The notes beneath the pieces are model-generated. The model was not told the DNA's origin. It was given only the letters and a program-made list of their open reading frames with translations, and did not search any database. Below, piece after piece: positions 7,401-15,014 of a stretch of 23,298 nt of DNA. The translations under genes were made by a program, and so were the position numbers. How positions within the stretch are numbered: the first letter of the stretch is position 1; every line of letters starts with the position of its first letter. The DNA is from UBA9547 sp044349205 (lineage in GTDB: Bacteria > Bacteroidota > Bacteroidia > Cytophagales > UBA9547). The stretch covers positions 1 to 23,298 of the forward strand of contig JBIKRJ010000010.1 of the NCBI GenBank assembly GCA_044349205.1. The letters are read 5' to 3'.

Positions 7401-8009
7401 CTATTTATTCAGCCAGTTCTCAATCATTTTACTGCCCAGGGGTGTCAATATTGATTCTGGATGAAACTGCACACCCCGTATGTCGTATTTTTTATGGGTC
7501 AATGCCATGACAAATCCCCCTTCGTCCTCGGCCGTTATTTCCAAATCAGAGGGAAAGTTTTCACGGTCCACCACCCAGCTATGATATCGACCTACCTCTA
7601 TTTTGGCAGGAAGGTCTTTGAACAATATTTCACTTGGTTTGGTTATGGTTACCGAAGTAGAAACACCATGGTACACCTTTGAAAGGTTGGTCAATGTTGC
7701 TCCGAAAGCCTCTCCTATAGCCTGATGTCCCAAGCAAACACCCAAAATGCATTTTTTAGAAGCATATTCCTTTATCAAATCAAGCAGTATTCCTGCTTCG
7801 GAGGGAATGCCAGGGCCCGGCGACAGGATAATTTTATCGTAATTTGCCACATCTGCCAAGTCGATTTTGTCGTTCCTGTGCACCTCCAAATTGGTATAAC
7901 CCAAGGCCTTGACCAAGTGTACAAGGTTGTAGGTGAAAGAATCGTAATTGTCGAAAACGAGGATTTTGGTAGATGGTTGACGGTTGACGGTTGACAGTTG
8001 ACTGCTCAT
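7401..8009 (-). CDS. trpG: Anthranilate synthase glutamine amidotransferase subunit (TrpG/PabA type) with a repeat-encoded N-terminus
   Basis: This 202-residue class I glutamine amidotransferase supplies ammonia to TrpE for anthranilate synthesis. The same subunit type can also serve PabB in folate synthesis. Visible motifs are FDNYDSFTYNLVH at about 19-31, the oxyanion loop SPGPG at 63-67, the nucleophile Cys92 in GVCLGHQ, and the His183/Glu185 pair in FHPES. The family normally starts right at KILVFDNYDSF. Here 14 residues precede it (MSSQLSTVNRQPST), encoded by the GGTTGAC-type heptads at 7975-8002. No ATG, GTG or TTG sits immediately before KILVF, so the start at 8009 seems needed. That ATG overlaps the TGA of the upstream four-helix gene (ATGA), suggesting coupled translation. 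Confidence 0.92.
   Translation of the reverse strand: MSSQLSTVNRQPSTKILVFDNYDSFTYNLVHLVKALGYTNLEVHRNDKIDLADVANYDKIILSPGPGIPSEAGILLDLIKEYASKKCILGVCLGHQAIGEAFGATLTNLSKVYHGVSTSVTITKPSEILFKDLPAKIEVGRYHSWVVDRENFPSDLEITAEDEGGFVMALTHKKYDIRGVQFHPESILTPLGSKMIENWLNK
7975..8002 (+). repeat. Tandem heptads (three GGTTGAC and one AGTTGAC), one arm of an inverted repeat
   Basis: GGTTGAC occupies 7975-7981, 7982-7988 and 7989-7995, followed by AGTTGAC at 7996-8002. The array lies inside the 5' end of trpG and encodes its extra N-terminal residues. The segment 7982-8002 is the inverted partner of 8382-8402. Confidence 0.95.
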
Positions 8010-8377
8010 TTCTTTAAAGTTTTTAAGTAATTGATAAAGCCGTTTAGCAATTTTAGACAGGTCTTTATCAACGATGTAATGTCTTGAAAATAGTTTTTGT
8101 TCAAGAAACCCAAGTCGGATGCCAATATTGTTTGAGCTTCTAATTCAAATAGTGGACCTCTGGTAATTGACATGAATTGTATGTTGTCATTGGTATGTTG
8201 ACGTCCCATTCCTTCAGAAATGTTTGAAACAACGGAAACGGCACTTCTCCGAATTTGATTAGTCAAACCATAGATTTCTTCTTTAGGAAAAGATGTGGTA
8301 AACTCGTAAATCATTTTTACAAGCTTTCTACTTTCTTTAAATACTTCCAATTCTTTATAGTCCTCTACTTTTGCCAT
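8006..8377 (-). CDS. Four-helix-bundle protein of the S23 / 23S rRNA intervening-sequence family
   Basis: The 123-residue protein carries the family's hallmark motifs: an N-terminal YKELEVFKESRKLVKMIY helix, FPKEEIYGLTNQIRRSAVSVVSNISEG at about 35-61, and LFELEAQTILASDLGFL at about 83-99. Family members are encoded in intervening sequences of 23S rRNA in some bacteria and include the Avd accessory proteins of diversity-generating retroelements; most have no known role. I take the start as ATG at 8377; a TTG at 8386 is possible but lies inside the repeat arm. It sits between trpE and trpG, with its TGA overlapping the trpG ATG. It is much more AT-rich than trpE (18 of 60 G+C at 8041-8100) and flanked by inverted heptad repeats, suggesting it was inserted. 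No link to tryptophan synthesis is known. Confidence 0.93.
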   Translation of the reverse strand: MAKVEDYKELEVFKESRKLVKMIYEFTTSFPKEEIYGLTNQIRRSAVSVVSNISEGMGRQHTNDNIQFMSITRGPLFELEAQTILASDLGFLNKNYFQDITSLIKTCLKLLNGFINYLKTLKK

Positions 8378-8381
8378 TTCT

Positions 8382-8402
8382 GTCAACTGTCAACCGATAA
8401 CC
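8382..8402 (-). repeat. Inverted partner array of three heptads upstream of the four-helix gene
   Basis: Read on the minus strand the units are GGTTATC, GGTTGAC, AGTTGAC. They match the plus-strand units at 7982-8002 at 19 of 21 positions, so the two arrays are inverted repeats enclosing the four-helix gene. The array fills most of the gap between the trpE stop (8413) and the ATG at 8377. Confidence 0.93.
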
Positions 8403-8412
8403 AATCACTTAA

Positions 8413-9825
8413 TCAAATATTCTCCGCCTGAATGATGGCTTTTTTGAGAGCGGCCAGTTTGTTGTTTACCTCTTGCAGTTCGTTTTCAATTTTCGACAAA
8501 TCGACCACCCCTGCTCCTGCTTGGTAATACAATACATGGTCTTTGCTTAGGATGGAACGTATCATAATGGCGTGATTGAACTCTCCTTTGAAACTCATAT
8601 AGCCTATACAACCACCATAAAAACCCCTGTTTCCATGTTCGTAGCGGTTTATGAGTTGCATGGCATTGTGTTTGGGCGCGCCGGAAAGTGTACCCGCAGG
8701 AAAAGTATCACCCACTATTTCCATAAAGCTGTGATTGCCCTCCAAATTGCAGCTCACTTTCGACACCAGGTGAATGACGTGCGAATAGTACTGCACTTCT
8801 TTCAGCGTTTCTACTTTCACATTTTCGCCGTGCCTACTTAGGTCGTTGCGTGCCAAATCGACTAGCATGATGTGTTCTGAATTTTCTTTGGGGTCGTTCA
8901 ACAACTGCTCGGCTAGTTGGGCATCGCGCGTGTCGTCGCCACTTCGGCGAAAAGTACCCGCAATAGGATAAATACTTGCCTTGTCGTTTTTGATAATGAT
9001 TTGAGCCTCGGGTGAAGAACCGAAGATTCGAAAACTACCATAATCGAAATAAAACAAATAAGGCGATGGATTTACCGAACGCAAACTACGGTACACGTTG
9101 AAATCGTCGCCTTTGTATTGGCGTGAAAAACGGCGCGAAAGCACCATTTGGAATACATCACCTCGGCGACAATGCTCTTTCCCTTTTTCCAATACATGCA
9201 AAAACTCTTCGTCGGTAAAATTAGACTCCTCGCGTTGCACGAGTGAAAACTTGTACTGGGCGAAATCATTATTTTGAATAAGGGCGTAAATGGCCTCTAT
9301 ACCGTCTTGCGCGTCGGTCTGCGGAAAACGGTTGTCGATGATGTAAATCTCGTTGTTGAAGTGGTTGAAAGCAATCGTGAAACGAAATACATGATACTGT
9401 AAATCAGGTATTTTTCGGTAATCAGTTTCATAAGTTTTGATGTCGATGTCTTCGAAATAACGCACCGAGTCGTAGGCCGTATATCCAAAAACACCGCTCG
9501 AAATAAAGGGCAGATTGTTGTGGGGCACCACAAACGATTTCACAAAACGCTCTACTTCGTCGGTCACCGAAACGGATTTGTCAATTTTTTTAGCCCATTT
9601 TTCGCCGTCGGGGAAAAAGCCACTCACCTCGCCGTCTTCCACCTTTATACCGGCTATGGGTTGGCAGCAGATGTAAGAAAAAATATCTTCGGTGCCGTGG
9701 TAGTCCGAACTTTCGAGCAAGAAGCTGTTGGGATAATGGTCGCGCAACTTCAAGTAAATGCTTACTGGAGTCAGCGTATCGCCCAACAACAATCTATAGT
9801 CGGTTTTTAAATTGTACTGTTTCAT
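8413..9825 (-). CDS. trpE: Anthranilate synthase component I
   Basis: The 470-residue chorismate-binding enzyme converts chorismate and ammonia (from TrpG) to anthranilate, the first step of tryptophan synthesis. The N-terminal half has the LLES motif at 36-39 that forms part of the tryptophan feedback-inhibition site, which separates TrpE from PabB. The C-terminal catalytic half shows RRGDVFQMVLSRRF, NPSPYLFYFDYG, SSPEAQI, PIAGTFRRS, EHIMLVDLARNDLSR and TFPAGTLSGAPKHNAMQLI, all typical. The ATG at 9825 lies 24 nt after the attenuator stem at 9853. Identity is supported independently by the upstream leader peptide with tandem Trp codons. trpD, trpC, trpF, trpB and trpA are not in this window. 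Confidence 0.96.
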   Translation of the reverse strand: MKQYNLKTDYRLLLGDTLTPVSIYLKLRDHYPNSFLLESSDYHGTEDIFSYICCQPIAGIKVEDGEVSGFFPDGEKWAKKIDKSVSVTDEVERFVKSFVVPHNNLPFISSGVFGYTAYDSVRYFEDIDIKTYETDYRKIPDLQYHVFRFTIAFNHFNNEIYIIDNRFPQTDAQDGIEAIYALIQNNDFAQYKFSLVQREESNFTDEEFLHVLEKGKEHCRRGDVFQMVLSRRFSRQYKGDDFNVYRSLRSVNPSPYLFYFDYGSFRIFGSSPEAQIIIKNDKASIYPIAGTFRRSGDDTRDAQLAEQLLNDPKENSEHIMLVDLARNDLSRHGENVKVETLKEVQYYSHVIHLVSKVSCNLEGNHSFMEIVGDTFPAGTLSGAPKHNAMQLINRYEHGNRGFYGGCIGYMSFKGEFNHAIMIRSILSKDHVLYYQAGAGVVDLSKIENELQEVNNKLAALKKAIIQAENI

Positions 9826-9852
9826 CGTAAAATATCTACAAATAAACTAAAA

Positions 9853-9880
9853 AAGGCTTACTGTGCGAACAGCAAGCCTT
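9853..9880 (-). terminator. Transcription attenuator (terminator hairpin) before trpE
   Basis: On the minus strand AAGGCTTGCTGT pairs with ACAGTAAGCCTT (12 bp including one G-U pair) around a TCGC loop, followed by further T residues to 9849. It lies between the leader peptide and trpE, the position of an attenuator. Confidence 0.92.
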
Positions 9881-9885
9881 CCGGG

Positions 9886-9954
9886 GCAAATAAGCAAGGT
9901 ATGGCTTCACACACAACAAAAGGGCGTGCAGCACCACCAAAAACACTTATTTGC
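9886..9954 (-). promoter_or_regulatory. Long-range complementary segments in the trp leader (alternative RNA pairing)
   Basis: GCAAATAAG (minus strand, 9954-9946, codons 6-8 of the leader peptide) is perfectly complementary to CTTATTTGC (minus strand, 9894-9886) just before the terminator. A ribosome halted at the Trp codons 11-12 should cover the first segment and free the second. AAGCC at 9906-9902 can also pair with GGCTT of the terminator's 5' arm. The pairings are seen; their regulatory meaning is inferred. Confidence 0.55.
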
Positions 9955-9969
9955 AACAATTTTTTCCAT
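9907..9969 (-). CDS. trpL: trp operon leader peptide, 20 residues
   Basis: An ATG at 9969 opens a short frame encoding MEKIVANKCFWWCCTPFCCV and ending in TGA at 9907. Two consecutive Trp codons occur at residues 11-12. A terminator hairpin follows about 27 nt after the stop, and trpE after that. This is the standard arrangement of ribosome-mediated attenuation: low charged tRNA-Trp stalls the ribosome at the tandem codons and prevents terminator formation. The peptide is oddly rich in cysteine (5 of 20 residues: C9, C13, C14, C18, C19). Confidence 0.88.
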   Translation of the reverse strand: MEKIVANKCFWWCCTPFCCV

Positions 9970-10069
9970 TATTGCAAGTATCGAATTTTGATAAGAAAAT
10001 ACAAATTCAACCCTTGATTTTTTTCAAACACCCATTAAGGCTATTTTTTGAGTAATTTTCAGCCTCGAG

Positions 10070-11236
10070 ATGAATATATACGAAAATAAAAATTCATTAA
10101 AAATCCTCATCGTCTCGGTGGGTGTACTGATAGCAGTGGCTTCGCTTTGGTACACCAATTTGCTTGTAAAAAATTTACAGCAACGCGAGCAGCGCCTTAT
10201 AGACCTCTATGCCAAAGGCTTGAAAGCCCTTGTGGCCGAAAACGCCAACGACAATTTGGCTTTCCTTTTCAATGAAATCATCGAAACCAACGACTTTATT
10301 CCGGTTATTCTTACCGACGGAAAAAGACAACCTGTCAATTTCAAAAACATAGAACTAGAGGAAAAATGGAGTACCGAGCGAAAAGAAAAATTTGTAAAAA
10401 AGAAGCTCTTGGAACTGCAACAAACGCACGAACCCATCCTGATTGAAATAACGCCGGGCATGGTCAACTACATTTATTATGGCGACTCGCACCTACTCAA
10501 TCAGCTGAAGTTTTATCCATACATACAACTTGGCGTAGTGTTTCTGTTTGCCTTTCTAGCTTATTTGCTTTTCAGTTTTTCGCGCAATGCCGAACAAAAT
10601 AGGGTTTGGGCAGGCATGGCCAAAGAAACGGCGCACCAACTTGGCACGCCCATTTCCTCGCTCATGGCATGGGTAGAACTTTTCAAATCGGATGCCCAGC
10701 TTAGCAGCCACCCTGCCGTTCCTGAAATAGAAAAAGACATCCACCGACTAGAAACAGTCACGGCACGTTTTTCGAACATCGGATCTGAGCCAACTTTGAA
10801 AGACGAACACATTGAAACCATTGTACGCGATGTGGTGGGCTACCTGCAAAACAGGATTTCGAACATGGTAAGCATGGAAATTCAGTCTTCGCTACCCTCC
10901 GAAACCAACGTAAAACTAAACAGACCTTTGTTTGAATGGGTCATCGAAAACTTGTGTAAAAATGCGGTAGATGCCATGAATGGCAAAGGCAACCTGACCC
11001 TTTCCCTGCAAAAAGACGAACTAGGTCGCATAATTTTAGACATCGCCGACACGGGCAAAGGAATAGCCCCCAACAAGCTGAAAAAGGTTTTCCATGCGGG
11101 ATTTACCACCAAACAACGTGGCTGGGGGCTGGGACTCACACTGGCCAAACGCATCATCGAAAGCTATCACAAAGGCAGAATATTTGTAAAAAGTTCGGAA
11201 GTGGACAAAGGAACAACTTTTCGAATTGTGCTATGA
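10070..11236 (+). CDS. Membrane-bound sensor histidine kinase
   Basis: The 388-residue kinase has two predicted membrane segments (about 11-31 and 150-170) enclosing a roughly 118-residue periplasmic sensor region with no family I recognise. The cytoplasmic transmitter starts at an H-box, AKETAHQLGTPISSLMAWVE, with phospho-acceptor His189. The ATPase domain shows the N-box ENLCKNAVDAM (293-303), G1 DTGKGI (327-332), F-box FHAGFTTK and G2 GWGLGL (351-356). No response regulator is adjacent, so its partner is unknown. Its TGA overlaps the ATG of the next gene (ATGA), indicating an operon with the S9 peptidase. The ATG at 10070 is chosen because it directly precedes the first membrane helix. It is divergent from the trp operon. 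Confidence 0.93.
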   Translation: MNIYENKNSLKILIVSVGVLIAVASLWYTNLLVKNLQQREQRLIDLYAKGLKALVAENANDNLAFLFNEIIETNDFIPVILTDGKRQPVNFKNIELEEKWSTERKEKFVKKKLLELQQTHEPILIEITPGMVNYIYYGDSHLLNQLKFYPYIQLGVVFLFAFLAYLLFSFSRNAEQNRVWAGMAKETAHQLGTPISSLMAWVELFKSDAQLSSHPAVPEIEKDIHRLETVTARFSNIGSEPTLKDEHIETIVRDVVGYLQNRISNMVSMEIQSSLPSETNVKLNRPLFEWVIENLCKNAVDAMNGKGNLTLSLQKDELGRIILDIADTGKGIAPNKLKKVFHAGFTTKQRGWGLGLTLAKRIIESYHKGRIFVKSSEVDKGTTFRIVL

Positions 11237-13350
11237 AGAGTATTTATGAATATTTTTTGTTGTTTTTTACTCTATGCCTGTGCCCCATTTTGTCTTTTGG
11301 GCAAAATTTGACGATTGAAGACCTTTTCTCCAGCACCAAATACAGGGAAAAACTGCCAGATAATTTACGATTTCTGAAAGATGACCGTTTTTTTACCGAA
11401 CAAGATGGCAATAGGCTGCTTAAAAAAGCCACGCTCACAGGCAACACAATCGACACTCTTATCGACAAGACCGACACATTGCTTGGAGGCCGATTCGACT
11501 TTTTTGATTATGCCTTTTCGCCCGATGAAAAAACCATACTACTAATTGGCAACCGCCAAGCAATATATCGCCGCTCATTCACGGCCGACTATGTCATTTT
11601 TCAAAAAGACAATACCCATCCATTCCTAAAAAAGACGGTGCTCAAAAATGTGAGCAATGCCACCTTTTCGCCCGATGGGAAAAAAATAGCCTATACAAAA
11701 AACAACAACTTATTTTCATTCGATATTGAAAAGGGGTTGTTAACCCAAATTACATTTGACGGCAAAAAAAATGAGGTGATAAACGGCAGCACCGACTGGG
11801 TGTACGAAGAAGAGTTTGAATTCACCAAAGCATACTCGTGGAGCCACGACAGTCGTTATTTGGCTTATTATCGTTTCGACGAAAGTGAAGTGCCGGAATA
11901 CAACATGCAAAAATGGGAGTCGTTGTACCCTACCGACTACCGTTACAAATACCCTAAAGCAGGTGAAAAAAATGCACAGGTAGAAATTAAAAGCTACGAT
12001 TTTCAACAAAACCAAAGCAAAACACTGTACCAACAAAACGACACTACCTACTATTTACCGCACGTACAATGGGATGAAAATGGCCTTCAGGTGTTGGCAT
12101 TGGACAGAAGCCAGCGCACGGTGAGCATTGGTACACAAAGGAAACGCTTTTCTACTTCGGTCGAAATGGAAGATTACAGCTTTTTCCTCCCCCACCTTTT
12201 AGTGGGCGAAAACGGCTCTTTTCAACTTTTTCAGCCAGAAAAACCGGTGTTAAACGCATTGGAAAACAAACAATTGGACAAAGACATACGCCTAAAACAA
12301 AAGGCAGGTGACTGGATATATTTTACCCAAACCCAAAATGCGATAGAAACGGTATGCTATCGCTTGCATTACAAAACGGGCAAAATAGAAAAGCTGTCGG
12401 TTGAAGACGGACAAAACAGCCTACAAGTGAGTGCAACTGGGAATTTTTATATTTTGAGCAACAGCGCAGCTGGTCGTCCGCCTACTGTTACGCTCTACGA
12501 TGCAAAAACCAAAAAACCCATTCGAACCTTAGAAGACAACTTGAAATTACGCCAGGAATTGCAATCGCTGGTTTTGCCCAAACAAAAGTTTTTTCAGTTT
12601 ACTACCTCCGAAAATGTGGTTTTGAACGGGTGGATGATTAAGCCAAAAAATTTTAACAGCACTGCTCAATATCCCGTCATCATGTTTGAATACGGTGGTC
12701 CGGGCTCTCAGATGGTGCGCAATGGCTGGATGGGTAACACGTATCTTTGGCATCAATTGTTGGCCAATGAAGGCTTTGTGGTGGCCTGTGTGGATGGGCG
12801 TGGAACGGGTGGACGAGGTACTGCATTTCGTACAACGACATACTACAGACTGGGACAATTAGAAACGCAAGACCAAATAGAAGCCGCCAAGTATTTGGCT
12901 ACCCTCCCTTTTGTGGACAAAAACAGGATTGGCATTTGGGGGTGGAGCTATGGCGGCTACCTTTCCACGCTCAGTATCTTGCTGGGAAACGAGGTTTTTC
13001 GTTCGGCCATTGCCGTTGCTCCCGTCACCAGTTGGCGGTTTTACGATACTATATATACCGAACGCTATTTGAGCACCCCTACCGACAATGCCCAAGGCTA
13101 CGACCTGTATTCCCCTATCTTCTATGCCGACAGGCTGAAGGGGAATTTCTTGCTTGTGCACGGCACTGCCGACGACAATGTGCACCTGCAACATAGCATT
13201 GCTTTGGAAGAGGCTTTGATAAAATCAGGAAAACAATTTGATATGTTTCACTACCCCAACAAAGCACACGGCATTTCGGGTGATAAAACAAGGACTCACC
13301 TCTACCACCTTATGCTCGATTTTTGGAACAAAACGCTCAAAACCCCATAG
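11233..13350 (+). CDS. Dipeptidyl peptidase IV-type S9 serine peptidase, secreted
   Basis: The 705-residue protein begins with a signal peptide (about 1-23, ending LSFGQ), so it acts in the periplasm or at the cell surface. The N-terminal beta-propeller (about 60-470) contains DWVYEEEF at 188-195, the DPP-IV double-Glu motif that binds the free N-terminus of substrates. The C-terminal alpha/beta hydrolase has the nucleophile Ser572 in GWSYGG, Asp647 in GTADDNVH and His679 in KAHGIS, a complete triad. Family members remove Xaa-Pro or Xaa-Ala dipeptides from peptides, which fits a peptide-degrading lifestyle. Its start overlaps the kinase stop, and the prenyltransferase follows 11 nt after its TAG. 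Length is normal for bacterial DPP-IV. Confidence 0.96.
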   Translation: MKSIYEYFLLFFTLCLCPILSFGQNLTIEDLFSSTKYREKLPDNLRFLKDDRFFTEQDGNRLLKKATLTGNTIDTLIDKTDTLLGGRFDFFDYAFSPDEKTILLIGNRQAIYRRSFTADYVIFQKDNTHPFLKKTVLKNVSNATFSPDGKKIAYTKNNNLFSFDIEKGLLTQITFDGKKNEVINGSTDWVYEEEFEFTKAYSWSHDSRYLAYYRFDESEVPEYNMQKWESLYPTDYRYKYPKAGEKNAQVEIKSYDFQQNQSKTLYQQNDTTYYLPHVQWDENGLQVLALDRSQRTVSIGTQRKRFSTSVEMEDYSFFLPHLLVGENGSFQLFQPEKPVLNALENKQLDKDIRLKQKAGDWIYFTQTQNAIETVCYRLHYKTGKIEKLSVEDGQNSLQVSATGNFYILSNSAAGRPPTVTLYDAKTKKPIRTLEDNLKLRQELQSLVLPKQKFFQFTTSENVVLNGWMIKPKNFNSTAQYPVIMFEYGGPGSQMVRNGWMGNTYLWHQLLANEGFVVACVDGRGTGGRGTAFRTTTYYRLGQLETQDQIEAAKYLATLPFVDKNRIGIWGWSYGGYLSTLSILLGNEVFRSAIAVAPVTSWRFYDTIYTERYLSTPTDNAQGYDLYSPIFYADRLKGNFLLVHGTADDNVHLQHSIALEEALIKSGKQFDMFHYPNKAHGISGDKTRTHLYHLMLDFWNKTLKTP

Positions 13351-13361
13351 TTTTACAAAAA

Positions 13362-14201
13362 ATGACCATTGACAAGCTAATTCGTATCGCACGACCACGT
13401 TTCAACCTATACCTTCTGGGGCCCTACCTCATTGGAAGCACATTGGGTTTTACTTCTATTCATATTTTGCTTCAATGGCAATTTTGGCTTGGTTTTGTGT
13501 ATTTCACACTGCCTGCCAACCTTTTAATTTATGGTGTAAACGATATTTTTGACTACGAAACAGACAAACTAAACCCCAAAAAACAAACCTACGAAGCGCT
13601 TGTGACACCTGCCGAACACACCCGCTTGTGGACTTGGATAATGCTGCTGAATGTGCCATTTGTTTTGGTGTTTTGTTTGGTTTATCCGCTGACCATAGTG
13701 GGGCTGCTCGGATTCCTGTTTTTTGGCCTACAATATTCCGCGCCGCCTGTTCGTGCCAAAGCAACCCCATTTTTAGATTCCATTTTCAATATTTTGTATG
13801 TGTTTCCGGGCATAGTGGGATACACCTTATTTACCAACAGCTTGCAAATGGATTGGCATTTATTACTAAGTGCAGGGCTGTGGACAATGGCCATGCACAC
13901 CTATTCGGCCATACCCGACATAGCCGCCGACAGAGAAAGCAACACACACACTACTGCCACCGTGCTTGGTAGCCAGTGGACTTTGATCTATTGCTTGGTT
14001 TGTTTTTCATTGGCCGGAGTTTTGCTGGCACAAGTCAGTCTTTTGCCCGGATTGTTTATTACGCTTGTGTATGGTTTTATGATAGCCCTAAGCTTTTCGG
14101 CCAACATGGCCAAGCTTTTCCAGCTTTACACATATTTTCCGTTGCTTAACACGGCGGTGGGTTTCCTCTTATTGCTAAGTATTGTGTTTGGGTGGGCTTG
14201 A
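13362..14201 (+). CDS. UbiA-superfamily prenyltransferase
   Basis: This 279-residue integral membrane protein has about eight or nine hydrophobic segments and both aspartate-rich motifs of UbiA enzymes: NDIFDYETD at 60-68 (Asn60, Asp61, Asp64, Asp68) and DIAADRE at 186-192. These bind the Mg-diphosphate of an isoprenoid donor. The start is ATG at 13362; an earlier in-frame TTG lies within the preceding gene and is unlikely. The NDIFDYETDKLNPKK pattern recalls carotenoid (lycopene elongase-type) prenyltransferases, but I cannot exclude another acceptor such as a quinone or chlorophyll-type ring. It is 11 nt downstream of the DPP-IV gene and is the last gene of that operon, converging on smpB. 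Confidence 0.88.
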   Translation: MTIDKLIRIARPRFNLYLLGPYLIGSTLGFTSIHILLQWQFWLGFVYFTLPANLLIYGVNDIFDYETDKLNPKKQTYEALVTPAEHTRLWTWIMLLNVPFVLVFCLVYPLTIVGLLGFLFFGLQYSAPPVRAKATPFLDSIFNILYVFPGIVGYTLFTNSLQMDWHLLLSAGLWTMAMHTYSAIPDIAADRESNTHTTATVLGSQWTLIYCLVCFSLAGVLLAQVSLLPGLFITLVYGFMIALSFSANMAKLFQLYTYFPLLNTAVGFLLLLSIVFGWA

Positions 14202-14238
14202 ACTGAAAAATAACCTCTTCCCTACTCTAAAAATCGGT

Positions 14239-14706
14239 TCAATTTTCAGCCTTCAAATGCCGTTTGGCATCTTTCTCTTTGATACTTTCTCGCTTGTCGT
14301 ACAGCTTTTTGCCCTTCGCCAAGGCAATTTCCAATTTTGCCCATCCACGCTCGTTGATAAACAAGCGCACGGGGATAATGGTCACACCTTGGTCTTGGCT
14401 TTTGTCGTAAAGTTTCTTCAGTTCTTTTCTTTTTAGCAACAATACACGGTCGCGCTCAGGTTCGTGGTTGTTGTAGGTGCCTTCGTTGTATTTGGCAATG
14501 TGAATACCCTTTGCCAACAGTTCTGTGGGTGAGTGAAAAAAACAAAACCCGTCTGTGAGGTTCGCATTGCCCATGCGTATGGATTTTATCTCAGTACCCG
14601 TCAGTTTTAAGCCCCCTATGTAAGTATCCAAGAAAAAATATTCAAAGCTTGCCCGTTTATTTTTGATTTGAATTTCTTTGGCAAACTTTTCTTTTTCTTT
14701 GGACAT
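14239..14706 (-). CDS. smpB: SsrA-binding protein SmpB
   Basis: The 155-residue protein binds tmRNA and delivers it to stalled ribosomes for trans-translation. Family signatures are IQIKNKRASFEYFFLDTYIGGLKLTGTEIKSIRMG near the N-terminus, an ANLTDGFCFF strand, HIAKYNEGTYNNHEPERDRVLLL in the middle, the IPVRLFINERGWAKLEIALAKGKKLYDKRE region, and a basic C-terminal tail (KEKDAKRHLK) that enters the decoding centre. The ATG at 14706 gives the standard start. It is transcribed alone, away from a gene-free stretch, and converges on the prenyltransferase gene 37 nt away. Confidence 0.97.
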   Translation of the reverse strand: MSKEKEKFAKEIQIKNKRASFEYFFLDTYIGGLKLTGTEIKSIRMGNANLTDGFCFFHSPTELLAKGIHIAKYNEGTYNNHEPERDRVLLLKRKELKKLYDKSQDQGVTIIPVRLFINERGWAKLEIALAKGKKLYDKRESIKEKDAKRHLKAEN

Positions 14707-14887
14707 TTTTAGTAGTGGTTTGTGGTTGAAGTGTATTAGCTAATATTAATCGGGCTGCAAATTACCGAATTATACGGTGCATTGCCTATAGGACAACCAA
14801 AGGGAATTTACTTCCCCATTTCCGAATTTGTTACGCCAATTTGGCACCCAAGAATACACCAACTCGAGAGACAAAATGACCTTGCGG

Positions 14888-14928
14888 GTTACTGACCTTG
14901 TCGAGGCAGCCTTTCGACAAGCTCATGG
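14888..14928. repeat. Second locus of the 23-nt repeat family, as a head-to-head pair
   Basis: 14888-14906 on the minus strand matches the unit of 4471-4493 at 17 of 19 positions compared. 14911-14928 carries a forward copy (CTTTCGACAAGCTCATGG). The core CTTGTCGA / TCGACAAG forms a hairpin. The two copies are separated by 4 nt. Confidence 0.6.
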
Positions 14929-15014
14929 TACAGTTTAGGCGTTTGCATTCAAGCGAAAAAGACTTATATATTTCTTTAAGCCTCGGATTATTTAAAAATG
15001 AAAGTGTTAGACTC

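Noticed and set aside
8006..8377. Four-helix-bundle gene as the Avd part of a diversity-generating retroelement
   Set aside because: No reverse transcriptase gene and no template/variable repeat pair were seen in the window; the protein fits the wider S23 family.
7975..8402. Could the trp-operon repeats be a CRISPR array or a classical insertion sequence?
   Set aside because: The units are contiguous 7-mers with no spacers, and the enclosed gene is not a transposase; no target-site duplication could be made out.
14198..14240. Possible bidirectional terminator between the prenyltransferase gene and smpB
   Set aside because: Only short, competing complementarities (TTGAAC/GTTCAA, CTGAAAA/TTTTCAG) are present and no single convincing hairpin.
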